From positions 1,860,001-1,924,000 of the forward strand of contig NZ_JAFBCE010000001.1 in NCBI RefSeq assembly GCF_016907555.1: a stretch of 64,000 nt of DNA. The letters run 5' to 3'. The DNA comes from Microbacterium laevaniformans. GTDB taxonomy: Bacteria > Actinomycetota > Actinomycetes > Actinomycetales > Microbacteriaceae. The stretch's first letter is position 1, and every line of letters starts with the position of its first letter. Shown here piece after piece: positions 8,958-16,703 of this stretch. The notes beneath the pieces were generated by a model. The model was not told the origin of the DNA and did not search any database. It saw only the letters and a program-made list of their open reading frames with translations. Both the position numbers and the translations under genes were made by a program.

Positions 8958-9554
8958 TCACGGTGCGCTTCGCCGGTCGCCGCTGCGCTGACCCGTGATA
9001 CGTCGGGCCAGGGCGGCGACAGTCAGCAACAACGCCACAGAGGCTCCGGCGCTTACCAGGCCGATGGCAGCGTTGTGTTGGAGAAGGCTTGCCACACCGG
9101 CGGCGAGATTGACCCCGACCGCGACCTCAATGAGCACGACCCACTTGAACAGTCGCCGCCTGCGCCGCGCCCGCTCACGACGCACCTGGACCGCACCGAC
9201 GACGCCCAACAACTCCTCGAGCCCGCACTCACTTCGCGGGCCCGGTTCATCGGGATGCGATTCCCGTGCGTACCGGGTCATCAGTTCCACCTGGATAAGG
9301 GCCACGACAGACTGCGGGATCCCCGTGACGGCTGCGACTCTCCTCAGATCCTCCCCTCGCTGCAGCATCGATGCCGCAACCAAGAGAAGGGGACGCTCCT
9401 CCCAGCCACTCCCACCCGGCGGCGAGCATGCCTGCGATCCGGCGACCGACCGGTCAAGGCCAGCCTGTGCTTGTGAGTCAGGCTGACTGGGGTGGGGCTT
9501 CGGAGGGGACGAAGGGCGAGGATGACCCGTCTCGTGCGGACGCGACCACCACAT
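8958..9554 (-). CDS. two-helix membrane protein of unknown function
   Basis: About 198 aa from ATG 9554. The N-terminal half is Pro/Gln-rich and probably disordered. A middle stretch (RRVAAVTGIPQSVVALIQVELM) is followed by a basic segment RERARRRRRL and two hydrophobic helices (KWVVLIEVAVGVNLAAGVAS and AAIGLVSAGASVALLLTVAA). The protein is probably membrane-anchored with a cytoplasmic N-terminus. Its upstream region holds two palindromes, one shared with the NRAMP/ArsR promoter, tying it to the same regulon. No family recognised. Confidence 0.6.
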   Translation of the reverse strand: MWWSRPHETGHPRPSSPPKPHPSQPDSQAQAGLDRSVAGSQACSPPGGSGWEERPLLLVAASMLQRGEDLRRVAAVTGIPQSVVALIQVELMTRYARESHPDEPGPRSECGLEELLGVVGAVQVRRERARRRRRLFKWVVLIEVAVGVNLAAGVASLLQHNAAIGLVSAGASVALLLTVAALARRITGQRSGDRRSAP

Positions 9555-9595
9555 CGCGGCTCCCTTCTGGTTTCGAGACACCAACCGTGCCCACC

Positions 9596-9612
9596 GCACT
9601 GCAATGCAGTGC
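9596..9612. promoter_or_regulatory. 17-bp palindrome upstream of the membrane protein gene
   Basis: GCACTGCA-A-TGCAGTGC is a perfect inverted repeat around one central base, 42 bp upstream of the ATG at 9554. Its form and place suit a dimeric repressor site. The binding protein is unknown. Confidence 0.5.
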
Positions 9613-9655
9613 GACAACCACATCGGCACACTGCGACCCTAAGCGTTAATCAATC

Positions 9656-9667
9656 ACTTGCGCAAGC
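9656..9667. promoter_or_regulatory. second copy of the CTTGCGCAAG operator core
   Basis: ACTTGCGCAAGC repeats 11 of the 12 bases of the palindrome at 8317-8328. Both copies lie in AT-richer spots of promoter regions, 1.3 kb apart, on either side of the ArsR gene. This argues for one repressor acting on both units. Confidence 0.55.
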
Positions 9668-9844
9668 GTCTGAGTATCTGCTGGCGGTGTCCACCGGGAA
9701 GCCGTCGAAGTTCGGCTGCTCGCTTCCCCCGTCGCCGGTGCCTGGCAAACGGATCCGCGACGGGCAGCGTTCATCACGGTATGTGGCGGTCGCGGGGTCA
9801 AGTCCCGGGTAGTGGTGTAGCGCGGTGTCCTTCGTGTTGATGGG

Positions 9845-10330
9845 TTAGGCGCTGAGGGCGAGGACGGGGTCGGCGGTCACCTCCGGTTCGGTGTCGGGAA
9901 CGAGGGTGAGCCGGCAGCGGGCGAGGAGATCGAGGCCGAGGTAGCGGCGGCCTTCGGCCCATTCGTCGGTCTGCTCGGCGAGGACGGCGCCGACGAGGCG
10001 GACGATCGCGTCACGGTTCGGGAAGATCCCGACGCTGTCGGTGCGGCGGCGGATCTCTTTGTTGAGGCGTTCGGCGGGGTTGTTCGACCAGATCTGCATC
10101 CAAACGTCCTTGGGGAACGCGGTGAACGCGAGGATGTCTTCTCGTGCCTTCTCGAGGTGCTCGGCGACGGCGGGGAGCTTCTCGGCGACGTAGTCGATGA
10201 GGCGGTCGAACTGGGCGTTCACGGCGTCCGCGTCGGGCTGGTCGTAGACCGAGTGGAGCATCGCCTTCACCGCCGGCCACATGCTCTTCGGCGTGACGGA
10301 CATGAGGTTCGCGGCGTAGTGGGTGCGGCA
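9845..10330 (-). pseudogene. IS256 (mutator) transposase, C-terminal part
   Basis: It begins at CRTHYAANLMS and continues with VTPKSMWPAVKAMLHSVYDQ and the family's IWSNNPAERLNKEIRRRTD block that holds the catalytic Glu of the DDE triad. It lacks its N-terminal two thirds, which lie beyond the IS110 insertion at 11890-12650. Not functional as it stands. Confidence 0.85.
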
Positions 10331-10433
10331 GACTCCCACTGTCAACTGGGTGCAGATCTTGGTGTGTTTGCGTGGGCGCGCTGAAGGCGCCGCTCGGCCT
10401 CGAGTGTCGGGCGGGGGTGTCGAAAGCGCGCGG

Positions 10434-11660
10434 TCAGGCGGCGGTGATCAGTGCGGCTGAGCCGTGGCGGGCGGGGTCGTAGGTTTCGTGGTTGGTCCAG
10501 CAGCGCCAGAGGATGCGGGTCCAGCGTGCGGCGAGTCCGCGGAGAGCGCGGTGGTAGCGCTGGCCTTTCTGGTCCCGGGCGTCGCGGAACGCGGCGGCCG
10601 CCCAGGGTGACATCTTGATGGAGTTGAACGCCCACCACATGGTTGCTTCTCGGAGGCGGCTGTTCGCGGCGTAGCGGAACCTGACCGACCGGGACCTGCC
10701 CGACGAGCGGGTGACCGGGGCGAGGCCGGCTTCGGCGAGGAGCACTTCAGGTTGCGGGAACCTTGCGCGGTCTTCACCGATCTCGGCGAGCAGCACCGCA
10801 GTGAGCACGGGGCCGATGCCGGGAAAGCTGGCGAAGATCAGGGCGTCCGGGTGCTCCGCGGTGGCTGCGGCGATTGCGTCGTCGTACTCGGCGAGCTGCG
10901 TGTTCAAAAGCTGCAGCACCTGGGTGAATGCGAGAGCGGAGAAGCTCTTGCCCGCGACCGTTCCTGGCGAGCCGGAGAGCAGGTTCTGTCTCATCCGGTC
11001 CGCGAGGGTCTGCGCGGGGACTCTGCCGGTGTAGTGGTGTCGGGAAAGGAACCCTGCCATCCTGGTGGTCTTCACCCGGGACGCGTTCGCCGGTGTCGGA
11101 TAGTCCGTTACGAACGACAGCGTGATCTGCCGGTCGACGGACGAGAACAACCGAACGGGTGCGGGGTGGTAGGCCTCGAGGATCATCCGCAACTGACTCT
11201 CCGTCGCCTGCTGCGTCTCGAGGAGCCGGTCCCGGTCGCGTGTGAGTGCCCTGATCTCGGCGAGCAGCGGTGACGGGACTGACAGCGGGCGCCAGTGCGC
11301 ATGGTCGAAGCGGAGCGTGTCGGCGAGTACGAACGCGTCGAACCGGTCGTCCTTGACCGCAGCGACCTTGTAACGCTCCCGCGCCCTCGCGGAGATCCGC
11401 GGAGACACGGGGAACACCGCATGCCCGGTCGCTTGAAGGTGCTCGACGAGGAGACCTTCGGAGCGTTCGATCGCGATCGGGACCTGCCGCCCGAAGCCGT
11501 TCAGATGCAGGTCGAGTTGGTGGAGCCCGGCGACGTCGTGACTGACACGTGTCTCAAGTAGCCGCTTCCCGTCGGGCGCGACAACGCAGAGCTGGTGGTT
11601 CTCACCGCCCCAGTCGATGCCGGCGAATACCGGCCACGCTGGCAAGTTGAGGTCTGGCAT
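10434..11660 (-). CDS. IS110-family DEDD transposase
   Basis: A 408-aa recombinase. The N-terminal RuvC-like domain starts FAGIDWGGENHQLCVV and contains KDDRFDAFVLADTL; the C-terminal Transposase_20 domain contains FPGIGPVLTAVLLAEIGED and AGLAPVTRSSG with the reactive serine. The length is normal and the frame intact, so the element may be active. IS110 recombinases are guided by a structured RNA made from the non-coding flank. Confidence 0.9.
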   Translation of the reverse strand: MPDLNLPAWPVFAGIDWGGENHQLCVVAPDGKRLLETRVSHDVAGLHQLDLHLNGFGRQVPIAIERSEGLLVEHLQATGHAVFPVSPRISARARERYKVAAVKDDRFDAFVLADTLRFDHAHWRPLSVPSPLLAEIRALTRDRDRLLETQQATESQLRMILEAYHPAPVRLFSSVDRQITLSFVTDYPTPANASRVKTTRMAGFLSRHHYTGRVPAQTLADRMRQNLLSGSPGTVAGKSFSALAFTQVLQLLNTQLAEYDDAIAAATAEHPDALIFASFPGIGPVLTAVLLAEIGEDRARFPQPEVLLAEAGLAPVTRSSGRSRSVRFRYAANSRLREATMWWAFNSIKMSPWAAAAFRDARDQKGQRYHRALRGLAARWTRILWRCWTNHETYDPARHGSAALITAA

Positions 11661-11889
11661 GAGCGCTTCTCCTTCGAAGACGAGGCCCGCCTCGTGACGG
11701 ACCCCTCTGGACGCTCACTCAGGTGCTCCCGCTGTCGGGGCACGACTCCCACTAGCCAGTCGGAATCCGCCACCGCCGGGAGGGACAGGTCTGCCGCTGG
11801 ACCTCGAAGGTCACGCTGCCAAGGTCCTCTCCCGACGGTGAGGATGAACCAGCGGGACGATCCCGCCACTACCCATCTTGACGAGTGAT
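11661..11889 (-). ncRNA. candidate IS110 guide (bridge) RNA region
   Basis: This is the non-coding stretch between the IS110 element edge and its transposase start. In this family the equivalent segment encodes the RNA that pairs with target and donor DNA. GC-rich complementary blocks are visible (for example around 11700-11820), but I did not fold it. The assignment rests on position and family knowledge. Confidence 0.35.
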
Positions 11890-12650
11890 CGCTGCCAGCT
11901 CGCGCCAGGCAGGTTCGCGGCGATCGCTTCGACCAGTCCGGCGTGCGCGTCGGAGGTGACCAGGCGGACGCCTGTCAGGCCGCGGGCGACGAGGTCGGCG
12001 AAGAACGTGTTCCAGGCAGCTCCGGTCTCGGACGTGGCGACCCGCATGCCCAGGACCTCGCGGTGCCCGTCGCCGTTGACGCCGGTGGCGAGCATGACGA
12101 CCGCGTTGATGACTCGGCCGCCCTCTCGGACTTTCATCGTCAGCGCGTCGGCGGCGACGAACGTGAACGGGCCGGCGTCACCCAGGGGCCGGTGCCGGAA
12201 CTGGTCGACGTGCTCGTCGAGGTCCGCGGCCATGCGGGACACTTGCGACTTCGATAGCGAGTGGATCCCGAGCTGCTTGACGAGCTTGTCCATGCGGCGT
12301 GTGGAGACGCCGGCGAGGTAGCAGTCGGCGACGACGGTGATCATCGCGGACTCGGCGCGTTTGCGGCGCTCGAGGAGCCAGTCCGGGAAGTACGTCCCCG
12401 CCCGGAGCTTCGGGATTGCAACGTCGATCGTGCCGACGCGGGTGTCGAGGTCGCGGTGCCGGTACCCGTTGCGCTGGGTCGTGCGACCGGGGCTGGGCTT
12501 GCCCCATTCGGCGCCGACGACGGCGTCGGCGTGCTCGGACAGCAGCGCGTTGATCATGGTCTGCAGCAGGCTGCGCATCAGATCCGGCGATGCGTCGGTC
12601 AGGGCTTCAGCGAGCACGCTCGCAGGGTCGACAATATGAGGTGCGGTCAT
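11890..12650 (-). pseudogene. IS256 (mutator) transposase, N-terminal part
   Basis: From ATG 12650 it reads the family N-terminus (NALLSEHADAVVGAEWGK, NGYRHRDLDTRVGTIDVAIP, CYLAGVSTRRMDKLVKQLGI) and the catalytic FVAADALTMKVREGG and LVTSDAHAGL blocks carrying two Asp residues. It ends at GASWQR, where the IS110 element enters. It is about 77 percent identical by eye to the second copy at 13396. Confidence 0.85.
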
Positions 12651-13395
12651 CGTGAAGATGCCTTTCGAGTGGGTTGTAGGAGATTCCTCGAAGGATCACA
12701 CGGTGACCGCGCCCACGTCTAAGACGGGGCCGACAGCCACCGCGCGCTACACCACGTTAAGGGGCACTACTTCGCGGACACGCGGGTACCTCATTCACCG
12801 ACAAGCCCGCACACAGCGGCTGCCACCACATCTGGGCGAGCGCGCGATGCCCACACTCACTCAGCTGGAGGTTGCTACGAGAACTGACCACACACGTCGC
12901 CCCTCCGAGCCCTCGGTCTCATCACGCGCGGGCCTGATCCAGGCATCCGGCCGGCTCGCAGGTCATTCAGCTGCGTGCTCGATGGCATGATGGCGAGGCG
13001 CGTCGTCGAGCGCGTGTTCGGCCTGGAACACGGCCTCGGTGACCAGGTGTGTGGCATGTTCGTCGGCCAGAGTGTAGAACATCGTTGTGCCGTGACGGCG
13101 CGCCTCCACTAGCTTGCCCAACCGCATCTTTGCCAGATGCTGCGAGACCGCGGCCGGCGACTTGTCGACGATGTCGGCGATGTGATTCACCGACAGCTCC
13201 CCCATTCGCAGGGCGAGGATGATACGTATCCGCGTCGGGTCGGACAGCATTCGGAAGATCTCCGAAGCGATCTCCAAGTAGTGCCCCTTAACGTGGTGTA
13301 GTTCGCGGTGGCCGGTCTCGTCGTAGACGTGGGCGCGGTCACCGTGTAGTCCCTTCGAGGAATCTCCTACAACCCACTCGAAAGGCATCTTCACG
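12651..13395. repeat. inverted ~115-bp repeat flanking an ArsR gene
   Basis: Bases 12651-12776 (plus strand) and 13395-13283 (minus strand) match closely. Each copy holds the IS256 terminus followed by ~80 bp that includes GACCGCGCCCACGTCTA and CACCACGTTAAGGGGCACTA. The second copy runs into the ArsR coding frame; the first is a decayed duplicate. The ~185 bp between 12777 and 12962 hold nothing I recognise. The arrangement could come from inversion or duplication through the two IS256 copies. Confidence 0.6.
12963..13388 (-). CDS. ArsR/SmtB-family metal sensor with IS-supplied N-terminus
   Basis: The core reads EIFRMLSDPTRIRIILALRM, then SVNHIADIVDKSPAAVSQHL and a wing RRHGTTMFYTLADEH. The C-terminal helix DEHATHLVTEAVFQAEH resembles the D-x-H-x10-(H/E)-x2-H alpha5 metal site of SmtB/CzrA, with Gln in the third position. 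The only in-frame starts before the core (ATG 13388, GTG 13394) lie in the IS256 end, so the first ~15 residues (MPFEWVVGDSSK) are IS-derived and the native start has been lost. A Zn/Ni/Co-type repressor is likely. Confidence 0.7.
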   Translation of the reverse strand: MPFEWVVGDSSKGLHGDRAHVYDETGHRELHHVKGHYLEIASEIFRMLSDPTRIRIILALRMGELSVNHIADIVDKSPAAVSQHLAKMRLGKLVEARRHGTTMFYTLADEHATHLVTEAVFQAEHALDDAPRHHAIEHAAE

Positions 13396-14361
13396 ATGAC
13401 CGCACCTCATATTGTCGACCCTGCTGGCCTGCTTGGCGAAGCCCTCGCGGACGCGTCTCCGGATCTGATGCGCAGCCTGCTGCAGACGATGATCAACGCG
13501 CTGCTGTCCGCTGATGCGGACGCCGTAGTCGGCGCGGAATGGGGCCAACGCTCCATTGATCGTGTCGCGCAACGCAACGGCTACCGGCACCGCAACCTGG
13601 ATACCAGGGTCGGCACGATCGACGTTCAGATCCCGAAGCTACGGCAAGGGACGTACTTCCCGGAATGGCTGCTGGAACGCCGCAAACGGGCCGAGACCGC
13701 GCTGATCACGGTCGTCGCGGACTGCTACCTCGCAGGGGTCTCTACCCGCCGGATGGACAAGCTGGTGAAGACCCTCGGCATCCACTCGCTGTCGAAGTCG
13801 CAGGTCTCCCGGATGGCCGCGGACCTCGACGAACACGTCGAGCAGTTCCGGCATCGCCCGCTGGTCCTGGTGCAGTGGCTCGCCCCACTCGCCTCCGAGG
13901 CCCCGGAGTTCATCATCGCAGTGATGTTCGCACTGCGCGGGATGGGCGCTGCCGCGATCGGCACGTTGATCGCTTCCAAGGTCAACCAGTGGAGCCTGCT
14001 GGTGGGTTCACTGCCGGTGGCGCACTGGTTCGGGGGCGGGACGACCGCGCTTCCCCTGGATGGACGGCAGGTCGAGGAGTTCGTGCTGACCGCCACCCAG
14101 ACGTTGCTCGGTGTGGCGATCATCATCGCGCTGCGTTTCCACTGGTGGTCGACCCTCGGGCTGGCCGCACTGTTCGCCGTGCAGTTCTTCGTCACCGACA
14201 CGACCGGCCGCTACGTGCTCAGCATCATCCAGACCATCCTTGCCGTCGGATTCCTCATCGCCCACCGCCGTGACATCCTGCCGACGCTGGCGGCACCATT
14301 CCGCCGAAGTCGCCCGGAGTCCGGTCGGCCGGTCAAGGCCGGTGCGGGAGGCACGTCATAG
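13396..14361 (+). pseudogene. chimera: IS256 transposase N-terminus fused to exporter C-terminus
   Basis: Residues 1-156 are IS256 transposase, ending at FRHRPL. From ~13864 the same frame continues as the C-terminal half of a CaCA-type cation antiporter (LVQWLAPLASEAPEF, GTLIASKVNQWSLLVGSLPV, FFVTDTTGRYVLS), close to the intact gene at 16704. The transposase lost its catalytic region and the exporter lost its N-terminal repeat, so neither function should survive unless the half-exporter can pair with another subunit. The stop overlaps the MntR-like gene's upstream bases, so the exporter and regulator were probably once one operon. Confidence 0.8.
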
Positions 14362-14362
14362 A

Positions 14363-15058
14363 ATGGACGCGATGCCGAGCCCCACGGTCACCCGAGTGGT
14401 CGAGGACTACGTCACCCTGGTCTGGAAGGCGGTCGAGTGGCCGGGCGGGACACCAACCACCACCGACCTCGCCGAGCAGCTCGGTGTGACCCCCTCGACA
14501 GTTTCGGCGAACCTGAAAAAGCTCGCCCGGGATGGGTTCCTGGAATACGAACCCTACGGGTCCATCGCGCTGACCGAGGCGGGCCGTCAGATCGCCGTGA
14601 GGATGGTCCGGCGGCACCGGATCGTGGAGACCTACCTCGTCGAGAGGCTCGGTGTTCCGTGGGACCAGGTGCACGACGAGGCCGACCAGCTTGAACACGT
14701 CATCTCCGACGCTCTCCTCGAGCGTATGGACGCCGCTCTCGGACACCCCCGGGTGGACCCGCATGGGGACCCGATACCGGATACGGACGGCAACACGGTG
14801 GCACCCGACAGTGAGACTCTCGCCGAGACCCCGCCGGGCGCAGTCGTCCGAGTCGTGCGGGTGTCCGACCGGCACCCGCATGTACTCCGTTACCTGGAGC
14901 AGCACGCGATCGCCGTGGGGAGCGTGCTGCACGTCGTCGACGTGAATGTGCCGGCGGGTGCCGTCTGGGTCGAGGCCGACGGCACCTCGGTGGAAGTCGC
15001 CCTACAGGCCGCAAGAGCGGTACGGGTCGTCAGGGGCGAAGAAGACCGCCAAGCCTGA
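14363..15058 (+). CDS. DtxR/MntR-family metal-dependent regulator
   Basis: A 231-aa protein with an N-terminal winged helix (TTTDLAEQLGVTPSTVSANL, then ARDGFLEYEPYGSIALTEAG), a dimerisation/metal domain (RRHRIVETYLVERLGVPWDQ, DEADQLEHVISD, with His/Glu/Asp ligands) and a C-terminal SH3-like FeoA domain (GSVLHVVDVNVPAG). The start ATG lies one base after the stop of the chimeric exporter. Given that neighbour and the Mn riboswitch nearby, Mn2+ is the likely co-repressor. In the family it acts as a dimer binding promoters when loaded with Mn2+ or Fe2+. Confidence 0.88.
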   Translation: MDAMPSPTVTRVVEDYVTLVWKAVEWPGGTPTTTDLAEQLGVTPSTVSANLKKLARDGFLEYEPYGSIALTEAGRQIAVRMVRRHRIVETYLVERLGVPWDQVHDEADQLEHVISDALLERMDAALGHPRVDPHGDPIPDTDGNTVAPDSETLAETPPGAVVRVVRVSDRHPHVLRYLEQHAIAVGSVLHVVDVNVPAGAVWVEADGTSVEVALQAARAVRVVRGEEDRQA

Positions 15059-15152
15059 CCAGAACCTGCCTCTGTCCGCGTCGGGTCAGGCCTCAGGGTG
15101 GTTTCCCTGAAAGGAGCCTGACCCGGTTTCCCGGACGGTTCTTGTGTGTTGA

Positions 15153-15977
15153 TCATGCCGCGATTTCTGCGGCGGTGTGAAGGGCTTCGTAGTCGGCGGG
15201 GCTGAGATCGCCGAGGCTGGTGTGTCGGCGGCGAGGGTTGTAGAAGCCCTCGATCCACTCGAACATGGCCGACGCGAGCTGCGTCCTGGTGCCCCAGGTG
15301 GTGCGGTCGAGGAGCTCGCGTTGCATCGTCGACCAGAACGACTCGATGAGCGCATTGTCGACGGACGACGCGACCCTGCCCATCGATCCGAGGAGTCCGG
15401 CTTGGCGGAGCCGGTGCCCGAAGAGCCACGAGGTGTATTGCGCTCCGCGGTCCGCGTGAACCACCGTGCCGGGTTCGGGGCGGCGTCGCCACCTGGCCAT
15501 CTCGAGGGCGTCGACGACGATCTCCGCGGTGATGCGATCCGAGATCGACCAGCCGACGATGCGCCGTGAGTAGGCGTCGATGACGGCTGCGCAGTAGACC
15601 CATCCGTCTCTGGCGCGGTGTTGCGTGATGTCGCAGAACCAGAGTCGGTTCGGCGCATCAGCCCGGAACTGCCGCTTCACGAGGTCCTCGTGGGTGGCGG
15701 TGTCCGGCTTCCAGCCGCGCCGCTTGCGACGGTGTGAGACTCCGACGAGGCCGTCCAGCCGCATCAGCCTCGCGACGCGTTTGCGGGCGACGTGGACGCC
15801 GAGCCCGAGCCGCAGCTCGGCGAGCACCCGCGGCGCGCCGTAGGTCTCTCTGGAGTCGGCGTGAATGCGTCGGATCGTTGTTATCAGTTCCGCGTCCGCG
15901 ATCGTGCGAGCCGATGGCGGCCGGTTCGCCCAGTCGTAGTAGCCGGAGGTCGAGACCTTCAGGAACCGGCAGGCCAC
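15153..15977 (-). CDS. IS3 transposase OrfB (DDE integrase domain)
   Basis: The integrase core shows WFCDITQHR, VIDAYSRRIVGW, VHADRGAQYTS and DNALIESFWSTMQRELL, with the D-D-E catalytic residues in place. The frame extends upstream of the ATG at 15977 (…FRLVQELAADGIPVAVACRF) into orfA, so the protein is probably made by -1 frameshifting at the A-run near 16026-16032. Confidence 0.9.
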   Translation of the reverse strand: MACRFLKVSTSGYYDWANRPPSARTIADAELITTIRRIHADSRETYGAPRVLAELRLGLGVHVARKRVARLMRLDGLVGVSHRRKRRGWKPDTATHEDLVKRQFRADAPNRLWFCDITQHRARDGWVYCAAVIDAYSRRIVGWSISDRITAEIVVDALEMARWRRRPEPGTVVHADRGAQYTSWLFGHRLRQAGLLGSMGRVASSVDNALIESFWSTMQRELLDRTTWGTRTQLASAMFEWIEGFYNPRRRHTSLGDLSPADYEALHTAAEIAA

Positions 15978-16024
15978 CGCGACGGGGATCCCGTCGGCGG
16001 CGAGCTCCTGGACCAGCCGGAACC

Positions 16025-16336
16025 CTATTTTGGGAGCACGTTCTCCCTGGCGAAGTACGCCGAAGCGCGCTTGAGGATCTCGTTCTCCATCTCCAGCACC
16101 CGCAACCGGCGCCGCAGATCGACGAGTTCCTTGTGCTCCTCGGTCGTCAGACCCGGCTTGCGGCCGGAATCGACCGCATCACGATTCATCCAGTTCCGAA
16201 GACAGGACTCGCTGATCCCGAGATCACGCGCGGTCTGGCCGACAGGATTGCCCTGGGCAACCAGGTCCAGGGCTCGACGCCGGAACTCCGGCGGGTGGGC
16301 AGCAGGCATCTCACGGACTCCTTCCGAGACGATCAT
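16025..16336 (-). CDS. IS3 OrfA, helix-turn-helix/leucine zipper protein
   Basis: 103 aa with the Tnp_1 helix-turn-helix (EFRRRALDLVAQGNPVGQTA, GISESCLRNWM) and a coiled coil (LVDLRRRLRVLEMENEILKR). It ends at NVLPK with TAG inside a CCAAAATAG stretch suited to frameshifting into orfB. It binds the IS ends. Confidence 0.85.
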   Translation of the reverse strand: MIVSEGVREMPAAHPPEFRRRALDLVAQGNPVGQTARDLGISESCLRNWMNRDAVDSGRKPGLTTEEHKELVDLRRRLRVLEMENEILKRASAYFARENVLPK

Positions 16337-16514
16337 CGCCTCAACGTTGGTGTCCGGAAAAGCGGGTCAGGCTCGGAAACGCCTGCCATACGGGGCGCCG
16401 ACGGGCCCTGCAGAGGGCGCGACCTGTGTGCAATGCACCGCGCAGGAAATGTGTGGAACTCCCAACTCTGAAGTGTGCGTAGACACACCCGGGGCGCGCC
16501 GTTCAGAGTGGAGT

Positions 16515-16660
16515 CAGCGAAGGGGAGTAGCTCCCGGGCGCCCTGTGTGGGGTGCGCGTGCGGAGGTGTCGACATACTGGCGGTCACGATGGCCACCCGG
16601 CACCCCGGTCCTGGTGATGTGTGCGGGATGAGCGAGACCTTCGGCCCAGGTGGCCGAACT
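16515..16660 (+). ncRNA. probable yybP-ykoY (manganese) riboswitch
   Basis: The segment carries the conserved pieces in order: AGGGGAGTAGCTCCC at 16521-16534, then GTCGACATACTGGCGGTCAC near 16568-16587 (the CGUCA-ACAUAC type loop), and GAGACCTTCGGCC at 16634-16646 closing the aptamer. It lies directly upstream of a CaCA-type exporter, the kind of Mn2+ efflux gene this riboswitch controls. The rest of 16370-16703 shows no gene. Confidence 0.65.
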
Positions 16661-16703
16661 CTCCCCACGAGTCCTCGGTCCTGACTTGACCGGAGGACGT
16701 GAC

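Larger units (their letters stand above)
10331..11889 (-). mobile_element. IS110-family element inserted in the IS256 transposase
   Basis: Bounds are set by where the IS256 transposase frame stops and resumes (…TGGCAGCG / TGCCGCACC). There are no clear terminal inverted repeats, as expected for IS110. About 229 bp upstream of the transposase and 103 bp downstream are non-coding. Confidence 0.75.
9822..12690 (-). mobile_element. IS256-family element split by an IS110 element
   Basis: The transposase N-terminal part (to 11890) and C-terminal part (from 10330) are collinear and join exactly at WQR/CRTHY once the IS110 between them is removed. The right terminus near 12650-12690 is shared almost base for base with the second IS256 copy at 13355-13395. 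The left end near 9822 is an estimate. Confidence 0.75.
15119..16369 (-). mobile_element. IS3-family insertion sequence, 1251 bp
   Basis: Terminal inverted repeats TGACCCGGTTTCCCGGAC (15119-15136) and, at the other end, GTCCGGAAAAGCGGGTCA (16352-16369) match at 15 of 18 positions. Inside are overlapping orfA and orfB. No clear target duplication was seen. It separates the MntR-like gene from the Mn-riboswitch exporter unit. Confidence 0.88.
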
